This document shows, piece after piece, positions 44,672-55,229 of a DNA stretch of 64,000 nucleotides (its first letter is position 1; every line of letters starts with the position of its first letter). The notes under the pieces were generated by a model. The model was not told where the DNA came from and did not search any database. It saw only the letters and a program-made list of their open reading frames with translations. Made by a program: the position numbers and the translations under genes. The DNA comes from Mytilinidion resinicola (taxonomy: Eukaryota; Ascomycota; Dothideomycetes; Mytilinidiales; Mytilinidiaceae), in NCBI RefSeq assembly GCF_010093595.1, contig NW_022985459.1, positions 618,349 through 682,348 of the forward strand, given 5' to 3'.

Positions 44672-45643
44672 ATAGGACCGGGGCTAGTAGAGCCGTTGCG
44701 GCGGCTCAGATGGATGGATAGACGGAAGTAGGTGCCTCTGGACCTTATACCTGGGTTTCATTATCTGGTTCTTTCTTTTATTCCCTTACTAGATGTCTCC
44801 GATGTGTTTTCAATCAGCGTTCCATGAAACCACATTCCCTTTCCCCTACCCCTGCCTCTTTCCTTAAATCAGTCTCTTAATAATCTGGGAGTATATGTAT
44901 CATAGGTCCATCTCTTTGTTGAATTATAGACTATTTCCGAGGCCACTAGGCTCAGGCCTCGGCGAACATCTGTGCCAGTGTAAATGGTGAGTGTTTCGCA
45001 TGTGGTGTTCGACAGCACTTTCATAAACCAACGGCAGACAACGATGAAGACTCAGTGGTCATGAGTGAGAGTGGCGAGCCATCTCTACGGTGTTGAAGGC
45101 TCCATTGTCAGGGAGTAGCGGCGAGGGCTACGGCAGGCGTACAGTACCTCTTGTATATAGCTCACCTTCCTCCAGACCTCTCTCTCTTCTCTATCATCAT
45201 CATCGTCATCATCATCATCATCCAATATATCACGTATAGGGCATACAGCTCCTTGTTCCTAGACATCCATGCTCCTTAAAGAGTCCGAAAGATTGCTCAT
45301 AGCCGTTGTTTTAACCTTATATCGAACACTACGCGGTCCGAAGACTCAGTGCTGCAAACAAACGCGAATCTGCATGACTTCCGAGTTGATATAGAGACTT
45401 ATCGGTAGGCCAAAGCGTAGGGGGCTGTGGAGTATATGAAGATAAATCTAAAAGGATAGGACTTCTTCAACGACTCGAATCCACAAAACGTACTCCATCA
45501 TCAGCCGAACAATCAGACACAGAATCTTTCTATACCTCTCACGACCAACTCTCTTGCCGCTTCCACTTCGACCAGAACTTAGAAGATCCATCAAAGCCTT
45601 CAATCAACAACTTTCAATTCTCAAACTCCGAAAGTCATTCCAA
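44672..45643. other. Intergenic with second promoter repeat and CAT microsatellite
   Basis: Includes an (ATC/CAT)n run near 45194-45225 and, at 45047-45090, another short copy of the GAAGACTCAGTGGTCATGAG element. Confidence 0.6.
45274..45450 (+). repeat. Upstream repeat, second locus
   Basis: Homologous to 43646-43912: AGAGTCCGAAAGATTGCTCA, GAAGACTCAGTGCTGCAAAC, TCGGTAGGCCAAAGCGTAGG, then GGAGTATATGAAGATAA. It lacks the internal duplication present in the first locus. Confidence 0.7.
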
Positions 45644-46134
45644 ATGACGAAACCTCCGTCTATACCGCCAAAGGTACCGCACACATCGGGACCTCCGGTC
45701 CAATAAGTCCAGGATCACCACAAAAGTCTGCGCAACCAAGCGTTACGTAGGCACATGTGGCCACACTATACAGCTGCCTAGCCCGACGTTCCTTTGCAAA
45801 GACGGTTTTACATACTGCCTCTTACGCACCTTCGAGGATAACTTCGACTGGAAAAAACCATGCAAACACTGTCCGGCGGGCCAAATCACGAAGGAGACAT
45901 GACTTAGGGTCCTCTTGCCAGAATTGCACATCCATCAACACTATTATGAAGGGCATAGTAGCGAAAAATGGAGCGACGGGTCCAGAGACGGAGAAGAAGA
46001 GGCAGGAGGCGTACTGGAAGTATATTGCCGAGACGAGGGCGCAGAGGGAAGCGGAAAAGGAGGAGGCGGAGCAAGCGAAGAAGGTAGCGGAGAGGGCGGC
46101 TGGGACGGCTAGCCAGGGGGTTCAGAGGAGGTGA
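45644..46134 (+). pseudogene. Frameshifted second copy of the Cys-rich gene
   Basis: After the repeated promoter block, an ATG at 45644 can splice (45674-45740, GTACCG...CCAAG) to a Cys-rich frame: RYVGTCGHTIQLPSPTFLCK, FTYC, then PCKHCPAGQITKET and TGA at about 45898. A second frame, shifted by one base, continues with SSCQNCTSINTIMKG and a charged tail (KKRQEAYWKYIAETRAQREA) that parallels the basic tail of the first gene. The two halves cannot be joined by a GT-AG intron I can see, so a 1-nt indel near 45870-45900 is inferred. Sequence similarity to the first copy is weak in the protein but clear upstream. It may instead be a truncated gene ending at TGA. Confidence 0.45.
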
Positions 46135-46722
46135 CACCATTCAGATGTCATACCTGTGTTCCTTTTTCATGCACTCTTTCTTAATCTCTCATTTCGAGAG
46201 ATAGCATAATGTGCTTCTAAGATTTTCATATTAGTGTTTCCGTGATACCCCAGCCTACCCGCTTTTTGTTATTTCCTTCCTTCTCATAATACACTCCCCG
46301 GTTTCTTACGGATGCCTGTATCCGGTTCCCATTTCTTTCATTATATTCAGACTTTGGATGCTTACACGGAGCTAATCGGAGGACCTTGCATTGCGGGTGT
46401 TTTGCGTGTACGGATATAGAACGCGTAGATCTCATATCCCAAGCCAATCTCCTTGTGACGGGTATGAACGAGCACCTTCCCGCTTAATCCAGATAAGTAA
46501 CACTGAAAACCCGGCCCCAAAGTCATAAGTTGACTCCGACGAAGAAGTAGAGGTTGGTGAAAGGGGAGAGAAGGTGGAAGAATGGACTGAAGATGACAGA
46601 ATGATGGAAAGCTAATTATATTTTCTCGAAATAAATGGTATGAAATGCAAGATATCAAACGTTGAAAATAAAATGCTCCTTAAAATGTGATGACTTTTTT
46701 GCAGATTGATGACCTCGCCCCC
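46135..46722. other. Intergenic
   Basis: 3' flanks of the Cys-rich copy and the dehydrogenase gene. Nothing else seen. Confidence 0.5.
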
Positions 46723-48063
46723 TCACAGCTTCGCCGGCTGCCCCAAAACCCTCAAATCGTTCCGACTTAGCTCCCCAAGACTCTTCTTTCCCATATTCCC
46801 TAACATGTTATCCGTGTCCGCCGCAATACACCTAAGCACATGCTTCACCCCCTCCTCCCCATCAATAGCCAACCCATACATGAACGGTCGCCCCACCATC
46901 ACCGCCTTCGCCCCTAGCGCTATCGCCTTGAGCACATCGCTCCCCGTCCGAATCCCACTATCGAACAGCACTGTAATCCCCGATCTCTTCACTGTCTCAT
47001 CCCCAGCAATCTCCGCAAGGGCATCTAGAGACGCAATCGCGCCATCCAGCTGCCGTCCGCCATGGTTGGAAACGACGAAGCCGTCCATACCATACTCAAC
47101 GGCCTTTTGGGCATCCTCAACCGTCTGAATTCCCTTCAACACAATCGGGCCATCCCAGTACTTCTTAAGAATCTCGAGATGCTTCCACTCGCGATACGTC
47201 CCAGAGTTGAGGATACTCATCCACGCCTGCGCCTTCTTCATCGTCGCCGCATTCGCGACCACCTTCGCGGCGCCGGAAATAGACCCAGGACGTCGAATCG
47301 TCTCCAATGCCTCTCCTAGTCGCGTCGTAAAGCCTTTCTCCGCTTTCTCCCGTGCTAGCTCCTCCTCATAGCGTGCGTTGAATACAGGATCTGAGAGGCC
47401 GACTTCGCACCCCTGCCCATAAATAAATGGCAAATAACTCGCATCCAGGTCCTCAGGGCGCCACGCGAGGTTAAACGTATCCAACGTCACAACCAAAACC
47501 TTATACCCCTCTGCTTTCGCGCGATTTAGTAAGCTAACCGTGACCTCCTCCGCCTGCGGCCTCGGCCAGTAAAGCTGGAACCACCTCTCGCCGTCCCCAT
47601 TCGCCGCCGCCACCCGCTCAATCGACCGCGTCGCCGCACTCGACAACACCATCGGGATCTTCAACGCCCTGCACGCGCGCGCCGTAGCTTCTTCAGCGTG
47701 GGGATGCATGATCTCTTGCACACCCACCGGCCCTATGATCAGGGGCCCGGGGTACGTCGTTCCGAATAGCTCCACGGAAAGGTCGCGCCGGGTGGCGTTG
47801 ACGAACATGGACGGGCGCAGGCGGTAGCGCTTGAAGGCTTCGGTGTTCTCGCGGTGGGTGTCGCCGGAGCTGGCGGCGCCGAAGACGTATTTGAAGTTTG
47901 GTAGTGGAAGGATGGCGCGGGCGCGGGCTTCCCATTCTGAGGGCTTGGTGGAGATGGTGGGGGCGCGCAGAGCGGAGTAGATGGTGCGTTGGTATTGGGT
48001 TGGAGCTTTTGGGTCGGGGGTGGTGTAGGGTTGGTTGATTGATGATGGCTTTGAGGAAAACAT
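46723..48063 (-). CDS. FMN-dependent 2-hydroxyacid dehydrogenase / oxidase
   Basis: A 446-residue single-exon protein of the FMN-dependent alpha-hydroxy acid family (lactate oxidase, lactate 2-monooxygenase, glycolate oxidase). FMN-barrel landmarks: PLIIGPVGVQEIMHPHAEEA, WFQLYWPR, VVTLDTFNLAWRPEDL, then GPIVLKGIQTVEDAQKAVEY. SNHGGRQLDG carries the catalytic His (334), and DSGIRTGSDVLKAIALGAKA with VGRPFMYGL binds the phosphate. The N-terminal DTHRENTEAFKRYRLRPSM is typical of the lactate-2-monooxygenase-like group. It oxidises a 2-hydroxyacid to the oxoacid; the acid is unknown. There is no peroxisomal SKL tail (it ends QPAKL) and no presequence, so it is likely cytosolic. Confidence 0.93.
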   Translation of the reverse strand: MFSSKPSSINQPYTTPDPKAPTQYQRTIYSALRAPTISTKPSEWEARARAILPLPNFKYVFGAASSGDTHRENTEAFKRYRLRPSMFVNATRRDLSVELFGTTYPGPLIIGPVGVQEIMHPHAEEATARACRALKIPMVLSSAATRSIERVAAANGDGERWFQLYWPRPQAEEVTVSLLNRAKAEGYKVLVVTLDTFNLAWRPEDLDASYLPFIYGQGCEVGLSDPVFNARYEEELAREKAEKGFTTRLGEALETIRRPGSISGAAKVVANAATMKKAQAWMSILNSGTYREWKHLEILKKYWDGPIVLKGIQTVEDAQKAVEYGMDGFVVSNHGGRQLDGAIASLDALAEIAGDETVKRSGITVLFDSGIRTGSDVLKAIALGAKAVMVGRPFMYGLAIDGEEGVKHVLRCIAADTDNMLGNMGKKSLGELSRNDLRVLGQPAKL

Positions 48064-48897
48064 TGTTGATTGTTGGAATGCTGGGGGATGATGGTATTGC
48101 AGTTGATCTTGATGACCTGGATGAGTGGTGGTGTAGAATAGGAGAGGCCAATTGAGATTTTTGAAGAACGCTTGTGACTACGATTTAATCGAGGGGAGAG
48201 GAAAGTATCCAACACGAGCCTAAAGATATAGAGAAAGAATAAGAAATGAGATGGAATTGATGTTTGAAGAAAGAGTTGAAGTTGAAGTTAAGCTAGGTGA
48301 CTCGCCTCGGTTCTTCCTTGTTTAAGAAAAGCGTAGAACAGTGCGGGGTTAGCCCTACAGTGAATGCCCGTATCAACCGACTTAACCGAATCAACCGTTA
48401 ACTATTCAATGACTTCATATTTTCAGCGGTTCTATGAGATTCCTTGCGAAGATCTATGTTCACTAATGTCTGTTTCGTGGTTTAGCCTAGTTACTACTTG
48501 TTGCTTGACGTCTTCTCGATTTGCTGTTACGAATTTTCTCTCAAGTTTTGTATTCAGATATCCCTATTTCGTCGTGTACTCTAGCAAGCCACAACTACAA
48601 CACCAGAAAGCCACCCGCCGAGTGGATATACCGTTTTCTCCCGATAGACGCCTTTTGCCAAGTCTATTTTGATTTCATAATCCATTTCAAACCCAACCCA
48701 AAACATTCGCCTTCGCTTGTAGATAGCAATTTCAGAAGGCGTGGTAAATGTACAGAAGAAATTACAAGGAACTACTTAACAAACGAAATGAAGATAGTGA
48801 ATAGAGTTCTACTTCCGAGAACGGCCGGCATTCTTGGTAAGCTCGCCCCAGGGATAGAAAGGAGGATAATATATGCAAGGAAAATAGTGACGGGGTG
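48064..48897. other. Intergenic
   Basis: Promoter of the dehydrogenase and 3' flank of the next minus-strand gene. No gene supported. Confidence 0.5.
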
Positions 48898-50175
48898 TCA
48901 GATTGGAGTCGCCATAACCCTCGAGTGCCGCGGTGACATCTTCAGATCATTAAACATCTCAAACGACATTCCCTCAGTGACAATCCGCTTCGAACCGTGA
49001 ACTTGCATGTCGTAGACGCTGGTCAACGCTTGGCCTTCGTAGGGCGAGATGGCCATGAGAGTCTTAAAGGGCGATTGGACAGCGGCGAAGTAGGATTTGC
49101 GCTTCTCTGGGATAGTGAGGTTGAATGTGGACGCGGAGCCTGGAGTTTGGCGAGGCTGAGGCTCTTCTGCTTGATTTGAGGACGCGTGGGTGGACGTGGT
49201 ACATATTGAAGCCGATCGAGAAATGGGGCAGTGCTTGATGGTTGAAGGGGCGGGGGAAGACAGGTAGTCATCTGCCTCGTCGTCATGATCGGCCTGGTCG
49301 GCGGGTGTATCGGGGAGCAAAAAAGATGACCCGGCCGCTGACGTCTGATAGAAGTCTAAAATTGACGGCGTCGACGTGTTCGTCGAGGTCTTTGCAAGGC
49401 CATACGGCTTCGGCTTCTCCGTGTCGCTTGTTTGGGGAATATCTTCCTCATCTTCCTCGAAAGCAGAACTGTCTCCCGGTGTGCTCCAGGCGGAGAAGCT
49501 GCTTCTCAACACCGGTGGTCTAATGAAGCCCGAATTATCGATATGACGACGCTCGTCTGGTTGAGAGCGAGACTTCCTTGGGACTTGGGAGAGGTTGGGA
49601 CATGAGCGAGGATTTGGGATCGGTTGACCACCGGGCGGTGAGTTCAACGAGACCAGACGGCCCTGGATAAACTTGGCAAGGCCGGCGGAGTACATGGCTG
49701 TTGGACTGGTATTCGAACGTCCTAGGGTAGTAGTTGCAGGTGCTGATTCAATCTTGTTTTCTTTGATAGTGGATGTATTAAGTCGTCGTGGGGCTTGGCG
49801 CTGCCAATGATCTGGTACGTTTTCTATATCGTCGCTGTCGCTCTCTTCCCCACTTGATATATCCCTGTGTGCATCTTTGGATAGTGGTCGTCGTCTTGAG
49901 TGTCTAATATTATCTTGCTGATTCCTCCTGGGATCGCGGGCTGATAGCGGCCTCCTCCTCTCGGTCGCATCTTTAGATGGAGCTTGTCGTCGGTTGAGAA
50001 CAGCTCGCTCGGCAGCAAACATTATAGCTGCCTCTGTTGCGGTGCATTGTAGTGGCTCGGTAAAAGGTAGAGAATTGCTTCGTTGCCTGTTGAAGGTCGG
50101 TCGCGGTGGTGTCAGCGAGAGGGTTGCCTCAGGCTGGTGCATGTTCATCCTTGGCTTCGCAGATGAGAATGTCAC
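48898..50175 (-). CDS. Disordered conserved-type fungal protein
   Basis: A 425-residue frame without introns. Most of it is low-complexity, rich in Ser, Pro, Arg and Thr, with an acidic patch (SGEESDSDDIENVPDHWQRQ) and possible phosphorylation clusters (RSNTSPTAMY). Two stretches look structured or conserved: TAMYSAGLAKFIQGRLVSLN (about 160-180) and the C-terminal DMQVHGSKRIVTEGMSFEMF, ending SPRHSRVMATPI. The latter resembles a conserved tail rather than random sequence. No catalytic domain, signal peptide or membrane segment. I do not recognise the family; a scaffold or regulatory role would be a guess. The start is the first Met, and MNMHQPEATL ten residues in is equally possible. Confidence 0.6.
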   Translation of the reverse strand: MTFSSAKPRMNMHQPEATLSLTPPRPTFNRQRSNSLPFTEPLQCTATEAAIMFAAERAVLNRRQAPSKDATERRRPLSARDPRRNQQDNIRHSRRRPLSKDAHRDISSGEESDSDDIENVPDHWQRQAPRRLNTSTIKENKIESAPATTTLGRSNTSPTAMYSAGLAKFIQGRLVSLNSPPGGQPIPNPRSCPNLSQVPRKSRSQPDERRHIDNSGFIRPPVLRSSFSAWSTPGDSSAFEEDEEDIPQTSDTEKPKPYGLAKTSTNTSTPSILDFYQTSAAGSSFLLPDTPADQADHDDEADDYLSSPAPSTIKHCPISRSASICTTSTHASSNQAEEPQPRQTPGSASTFNLTIPEKRKSYFAAVQSPFKTLMAISPYEGQALTSVYDMQVHGSKRIVTEGMSFEMFNDLKMSPRHSRVMATPI

Positions 50176-51236
50176 ATGAGGACCAATATGGTTAATAGTT
50201 AAGGTTCATTTCTGAGGGTAGAGAGCGCGAGAACGGATGGGCACCAGTAAAGACAGCAAAGCGAGTTGGCGGCGTAAAGAATAGGTGAGAGAGCTGGAGG
50301 CAGCAGGAAGAAGTTCGCCTGCTGGGCGGGGAAACATGTTTCTAGCATGCCCGGTGCAACCGAAAATAGCAACTCGCATTTCACATGACGTTCTCTAGGC
50401 AAGCTTGCCCATGCTTTTGGTGGCCCACGCGCGGCCTTGTTTTCAGCAGTGATTCACCAGCCCGGATGCTCAGGGGGAAGCGCGGCCGATCAGCCAAGGT
50501 GTTCGCCAATCCATCATGCTGCTTCCCGCTAGCGTTTCGTCCCCAGCCCAATCACATTCACTGTGCTGCATAGCTACCGGATGGAGCGGAGGCGTCGCCA
50601 CGCAACAATCTTGGCCTGCTCTCGGCTCTGACAGTTCGAACGCTCTAGCACTCGTACGCTGGAGTCTGCTGATTCCTCTGGAACCCCGCTCAGCCGGGCT
50701 ATCGTGGCTATGCGGCAGCCCTTGGGACGAGGGCGAAGCTGAGTCTTCAGGCCGCCCGGAACGAAAGGGAGATGCTGTCATGGAAGCTGCTTGGGCCATC
50801 CGAAGGGGGAAAGCTGTCTGTCCCGCAAGGCTGATCCCACTTCAACATTCCCCAAGCGTTTCGCCAGCGATTGATAGGCGGCATATGATATGTGTGGCTG
50901 AGAGCGATCTTCGCTACCATGCCACTGAGTTGGACCCATTTCCAAGTGCAGGGCTGGAAGGAGTTGCTCCGTGGTGGAACCGCAGCGGTGGGCGACGCGC
51001 TGGCCCGCATCTGCATATGACAGGGCGGCATCGCGATCGAATGCCTGGGATCGGCATGTGCTGCGTGCTCGCTCTCCATACGAACAGTGCTGCGTGTGCG
51101 CTGGGTCCAGCATTTCAAACGGTACACACGTGGAGTGACGCCATTCCAGAACTCCTTATATTAAACATGCGAAACCCCATGAATGCCATGATGTCGACGT
51201 GCTGGCCAGCGGCTACCGCTGCCCGATTTGGCCTTA
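50176..51236. other. GC-rich intergenic stretch
   Basis: Frames are open on both strands (the longest is plus-strand, 50516-51328), a result of GC content rather than coding. None has domains, and the plus-strand frame runs into the broken SDR. Confidence 0.5.
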
Positions 51237-52418
51237 TCAGAGGTAAGCTGCCGTCTCTCGTCTGCAATATTCCACAAACTCATCCGCGGCGTCTCTTTGG
51301 ACGTTTGCGACAGGCGCCTTTTTTTTAACAGCGCCCTTTCCTTTACCAGCATCATCCTTTTTGTTAGTAACGCTAGCTGCGTCGCTTTTGCTAGCTTCTT
51401 TTTGACCAGCAACGGGTTTGCCAGCATCTCCCTTGCCAATGTTATTTTTACCATCGTATTCCCTAATTTTGAGAGCATCGTCAATATCCCTCCTCGTGCG
51501 AGACATACATCCCCAAGGCGCAAAGTATTTTCCATTGTGCCAGGCCGTCAGTTCGGGCGAGAGACCACAATACAGTTCAGTGTAGGCGCCTTTTTCGGGA
51601 GTGTACAGGATAAGGCGCTGCAGGAGCTCCGATCCGCTCATATGCCACCCTGATTCGGTGAAGCAGTTGCCAGGATTAAAACACTGCAATCGATGAATTC
51701 GTTAGCACCAATAAAAGCGCCTCTATTGGGGGCGTACGTGGGACGAGTAAGACTTACCACGCTAACAATCCCACTGCCCTCCACCTCCTTCGCAAGCCCG
51801 TGTGCCAGGAAGAGGTTGCCGGCTTTGCTCTGGGCGTAGTTTTGGAGCTGACTCCACTGTGGCACTGGTTTCGCGTCTTTGCCGTTGCCATCGGTGCCTT
51901 CGTCCATTTCCACGCCCCCGGTCGGCGCGAAGAAGACGATAGAAGACGCACCGGCCCATAGGACGCGCACGGTGTACAGAGGGGCTATCGCGGCTGTTTT
52001 CTGCAATAACTAACGGCTTCAGAAGCTCGGTCAGCAAGTAGGGCCCGAGACAATTCATGCCCAACTGCATTTCATGCCCTTGCTTCGTCTGACTTCCCAC
52101 CGACGGCGTCATCACGTCCGCATTGTTCCAGAGGACATCTAAGCGGGATTCGCGGTCGGTGAGGGCTTTTACGGAGGCTTTGATGGATGTTAGATCCCCG
52201 AGGTCAAGGTATAGACCATGTATACGACCCAGTGACGCAGGGTGGGCGGCTTTAATTCTCTTAATGGCAGCTTCGCCTCTCTCGACGTTTTGCGAGGTTA
52301 GATAGACGGACCCGTGCCTTGCGTAGAGTATTCTGCATAAATGGTAGCCGATTCTAGTATCACCGCCGGTTACGAGAAGCACTTTCCCGCCTAGGTCGGG
52401 GACATTCTTCTCGGTCAT
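51237..52418 (-). pseudogene. Broken short-chain dehydrogenase
   Basis: An SDR of the fungal light-induced/retinol-dehydrogenase-like type, read from MTEKNVPDLGGKVLL. Exon 1 covers the Rossmann region, then the frame breaks: at 52007-52014 the plus strand has TAACTAAC, a 4-bp tandem duplication that shifts the frame. In the next frame the protein resumes (QKTAAIAPLYTVRVLW) and keeps YAQSKAGN. After an intron (GTAAGT...TTGCAG, about 51690-51762) it ends with NPGNCFTESGWHMSG, LYTPEKGAYTELYCGLSPEL and a Lys-rich tail. Cofactor motifs are also eroded: TGGDTRIG for TGGNTGIG and NNAD for NNAG. So it is a pseudogene with more than one lesion. An upstream Met at 52497 is not needed. Confidence 0.82.
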
Positions 52419-53213
52419 CGGTGGCTCGGGGATCCAAAGGCATTGGTACGCCAGGACGTTTAGGTAGGTAGGAAGATTGTGAAACATATCTGAACTGCGA
52501 GTTAGGATATCGTTAGTAACACGCAATAGTTAGCGGGGAAAATCGATGCTTCAATGGCTGCCGAACCGCAATCATAGGTTTGAAAGCCATCTCGAGTTTA
52601 TGAAAGCGCTTTCTCATGCTTCAAAGGCACCGATGTGCCGAAGGACAAAGGAATGATCGCCGCTGTCCCTGGTTGCCAATTCCATCATCGTGCGTCCAGC
52701 GTAAGCATCCTTCGCAGATCTGTGGGATGAGATGAAACAGACGCGGGCGCAGGCATTCCTTCATGGGTGCACATGTGGCCGTTTGCGAATTGCTGGGGCC
52801 AGAGATAACATCGGCTTTCATCGATGCCAAGAACCATCACATAAAACTCATGTGATAAATGTCACCAAATTCATCCCACAAGTTCGAGGATTCGAGGTAT
52901 TTATAGACCTGTTCATTCAAAGGACAACGTCTGCCACAAAGAGCCCCGTGCCGAAGATTTACCAAGCACGCAAGGACTTCTGAGTCTCGGCCCATTATCC
53001 AACCATCTCCTCTCCAAAGCAAGACCGCATCGCATGAACGTCGGTAGATGCCACAATCGAAATAGCATGGAAAAGCAGATTTGGAAAGACAGCCCTTACC
53101 TAGAATAGCCGTGGTATATCATAAAATCTTTCTGTAATCAGTAAACCTGCGGGTAAAAATTCACACAAATCATGCATGAACTAGCTTCTTAACCAGTCTC
53201 ATTAGTATCTATT
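52419..53213. other. Intergenic
   Basis: No gene supported between the broken SDR and the GAL80-like gene. Confidence 0.5.
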
Positions 53214-54456
53214 TCACTTTGTCCACAAACTGTTTTTCCTCTTCGAACTTTGATAGTGAGCGACACGCTCCGTACGGACCTCTTCCCCGCGGTACAATTC
53301 ATCAACCAGCCTATGACGAATGACAGCTTCCTCCCAGTCCGGATACTCAGATGTCTTCTTGTCCGCAAAGACTTCGTACATTCGCGCGACATTAGGAGCA
53401 GAACCCGGAAGCTTGTCCCACTCATCTTGCTCCAGAGTAATCTCTTCGACCTTCCTAGTGGAGATATCTTGGACCTCGATCTTCGTGCCGTTATTCCCAA
53501 TCTGCACAGAAGGACTGGGACCTTTGATCTGGATCTCGCCTGTTTCGCCGTAAATACGCCACAGCATGCCCTCAGTGCCGGCAAATGCCTTGCCGCCTCG
53601 GAGATGGTATGAGAGAAGAGCTCCTGATTCGAGATGGCCTTGAATAAGGATTTGATCGTGGGAGGTACGGGTGGTGGTGCCAACGACTTTAGCTTCGGGG
53701 TCTGAGACTTGCTTGTCTAGGAGGTCGACTTTGGGACGCTTCACTTCTAGGATGGAGCTGTAGGTCTTCAGCTCGCCGAGAGCGTAGAGGAGGCCATAAA
53801 ACCCTGAACAATAGAATGCGTTAGTTCAAATCTTAGGTGCAAGAGACAGGAACGGCATCCATCTTGGAGGATAACTTGCCATGAGAGAAGTGAATCGTCA
53901 CCAGATTTCCACCAACCTCCTTATGATTGAGATACTCGTACTTCTCCATCTCAGCTGTTCCAAGATTGTGCGCAGCTCCAACGAAGGACACACTGAGCAC
54001 CTTTCCAATGCGCCCACTGTCCACAATCTCCTTGATCTTCTTCACCAACGCAGACTGCCTCGCCTGCAGACCCACCATCGTACGCACCGCCTTCTTCTTC
54101 GCCAGCGCAGCAAGCTCCAGTCCCTCTTCTAGATTCTTGCCCAATGGCCACTCGCAGTAGACATCCTTTCCAGCTTCCAAAGCGGGCTTGATGGCATCAT
54201 AATGGCGGTCCACTCGGACCGAGCACACCACTAGGTCGACATCTGAATCACTCGCAAGGTCTTTGTAAGCTCCGTAGGCTTTCGTTGAAGCCGGGAGGTC
54301 GTGTGCCTTGATAGCAGCTTTGGCAGATTCAACCGAGGTATTGCAGAGGGCGACAATGGTATACTTTTCGCTGGCCTTGAGGTATGGTAGATGAGCTTGA
54401 GACGCCCAGCTACCGGCAGCGCTGAGACCAATAAGACCAATTCGAATTCGAGCCAT
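53214..54456 (-). CDS. Gfo/Idh/MocA-family protein, GAL80-like
   Basis: Two exons, 53880-54456 and 53214-53803, encode 388 residues. The N-terminal Rossmann domain reads IRIGLIGLSAAGSWASQAHL, with ALCNTSVESAKAA following. DVYCEWPLGKNLEEGLELA holds the position of the family's EKP motif, here EWP, as in GAL80-like proteins where the catalytic Lys is lost. The C-terminal alpha/beta domain is KEVGGNLVTIHFSHG/FYGL with the intron inside. GAL80 is the NAD-binding repressor of galactose genes in yeast; many filamentous-fungal relatives are uncharacterised oxidoreductases. The intron starts GC (CATG/GCAAGT) and ends TTCAG, a GC-AG intron required by phase. Whether it is an enzyme or regulator is open. 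Confidence 0.87.
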
Positions 54457-54851
54457 TGTAGTCGTTGCTTTGAAGCTGGAGGGGAGGTTAACACGTCAAG
54501 AGAGGGGTCGAAGGGGAGGGGGGATGTATGCAATGGTGCCATGCATTATAAATCGTCAAAAAACGCCCCACGTGTGATTACTAGTAGCACTGCTCTGGAC
54601 AATGCAGCATGGCGGTATCCATTCTAATGCAGTATGCCCAATGCGCGTGTGAATACCATGACAGTGATGCCGCTGGTGAAGCGTGGATGTGTAGAACCGC
54701 CTGGGCCGTTTAGAGTACTCGACGGCATCCCGCGTTCCCGATCTCGGAACGCCAGCAACTCACCCTTCATTTCGACAACTACTCGCAATTCACTGCAATT
54801 GAACAGACTACTCCCTATACATCTCAAGCTACAGCCTTGATAAAAGCCACA
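54457..54851. other. Divergent promoter, GAL80-like / DUF952
   Basis: 395-bp shared upstream region. No specific element identified. Confidence 0.5.
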
Positions 54852-55229
54852 ATGTCCGCTCCAAACCCACTACCCACCTACGTCTACAAAATTCTCCCCA
54901 GCGCCCCACCCAAGCCTCTCCCCGATGTCCTCCCCCTCTCCGACCTCGACGCCAACGACGGCTTCATCCACCTCTCCACCGCATCTCAGGTTCCAGGCAC
55001 ATGCGGACGCTTCTTTGCCGATGCGACTGAGCTATGGCTGCTGAAGATCAGGCTGCAAACGCTAGAAAATGGGACTGGAGAGGTGCGGTGGGAGGCTGCG
55101 GGGAATTCCGGAGTCTTTGCACATCTGTACGGCGGAAAGTTTGGGGCTGAAGAGGTGGATGAGAGCTTAAAGGTCGTGAGAGGGGCAAAGCCGTGGGAGG
55201 TTGTGCTTAAGGGGGTGTTGGAGGACTAG
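54852..55229 (+). CDS. DUF952 family protein
   Basis: A single-exon 125-residue protein starting MSAPNPLPTYVYKILP. The pattern is that of DUF952: YVYKIL near the start, SDLDANDGFIHLSTASQVPG in the middle, LWLLKIRLQTL, then VRWEAAGNSGVFAHLYGG and a final WEVVLKG. The family is small, cytosolic and widespread in bacteria and fungi; no reaction is established. It shares a divergent promoter with the GAL80-like gene. Confidence 0.88.
   Translation: MSAPNPLPTYVYKILPSAPPKPLPDVLPLSDLDANDGFIHLSTASQVPGTCGRFFADATELWLLKIRLQTLENGTGEVRWEAAGNSGVFAHLYGGKFGAEEVDESLKVVRGAKPWEVVLKGVLED

Noticed and set aside
50516..51328. 270-residue plus-strand frame
   Set aside because: Lies in GC-rich DNA that is open on both strands, has odd composition with no domain, and runs antisense into the SDR remnant.
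53189..53683. Second minus-strand frame inside the GAL80-like gene
   Set aside because: Ser/Arg-rich shadow of exon 2, which has the conserved fold in the other frame.
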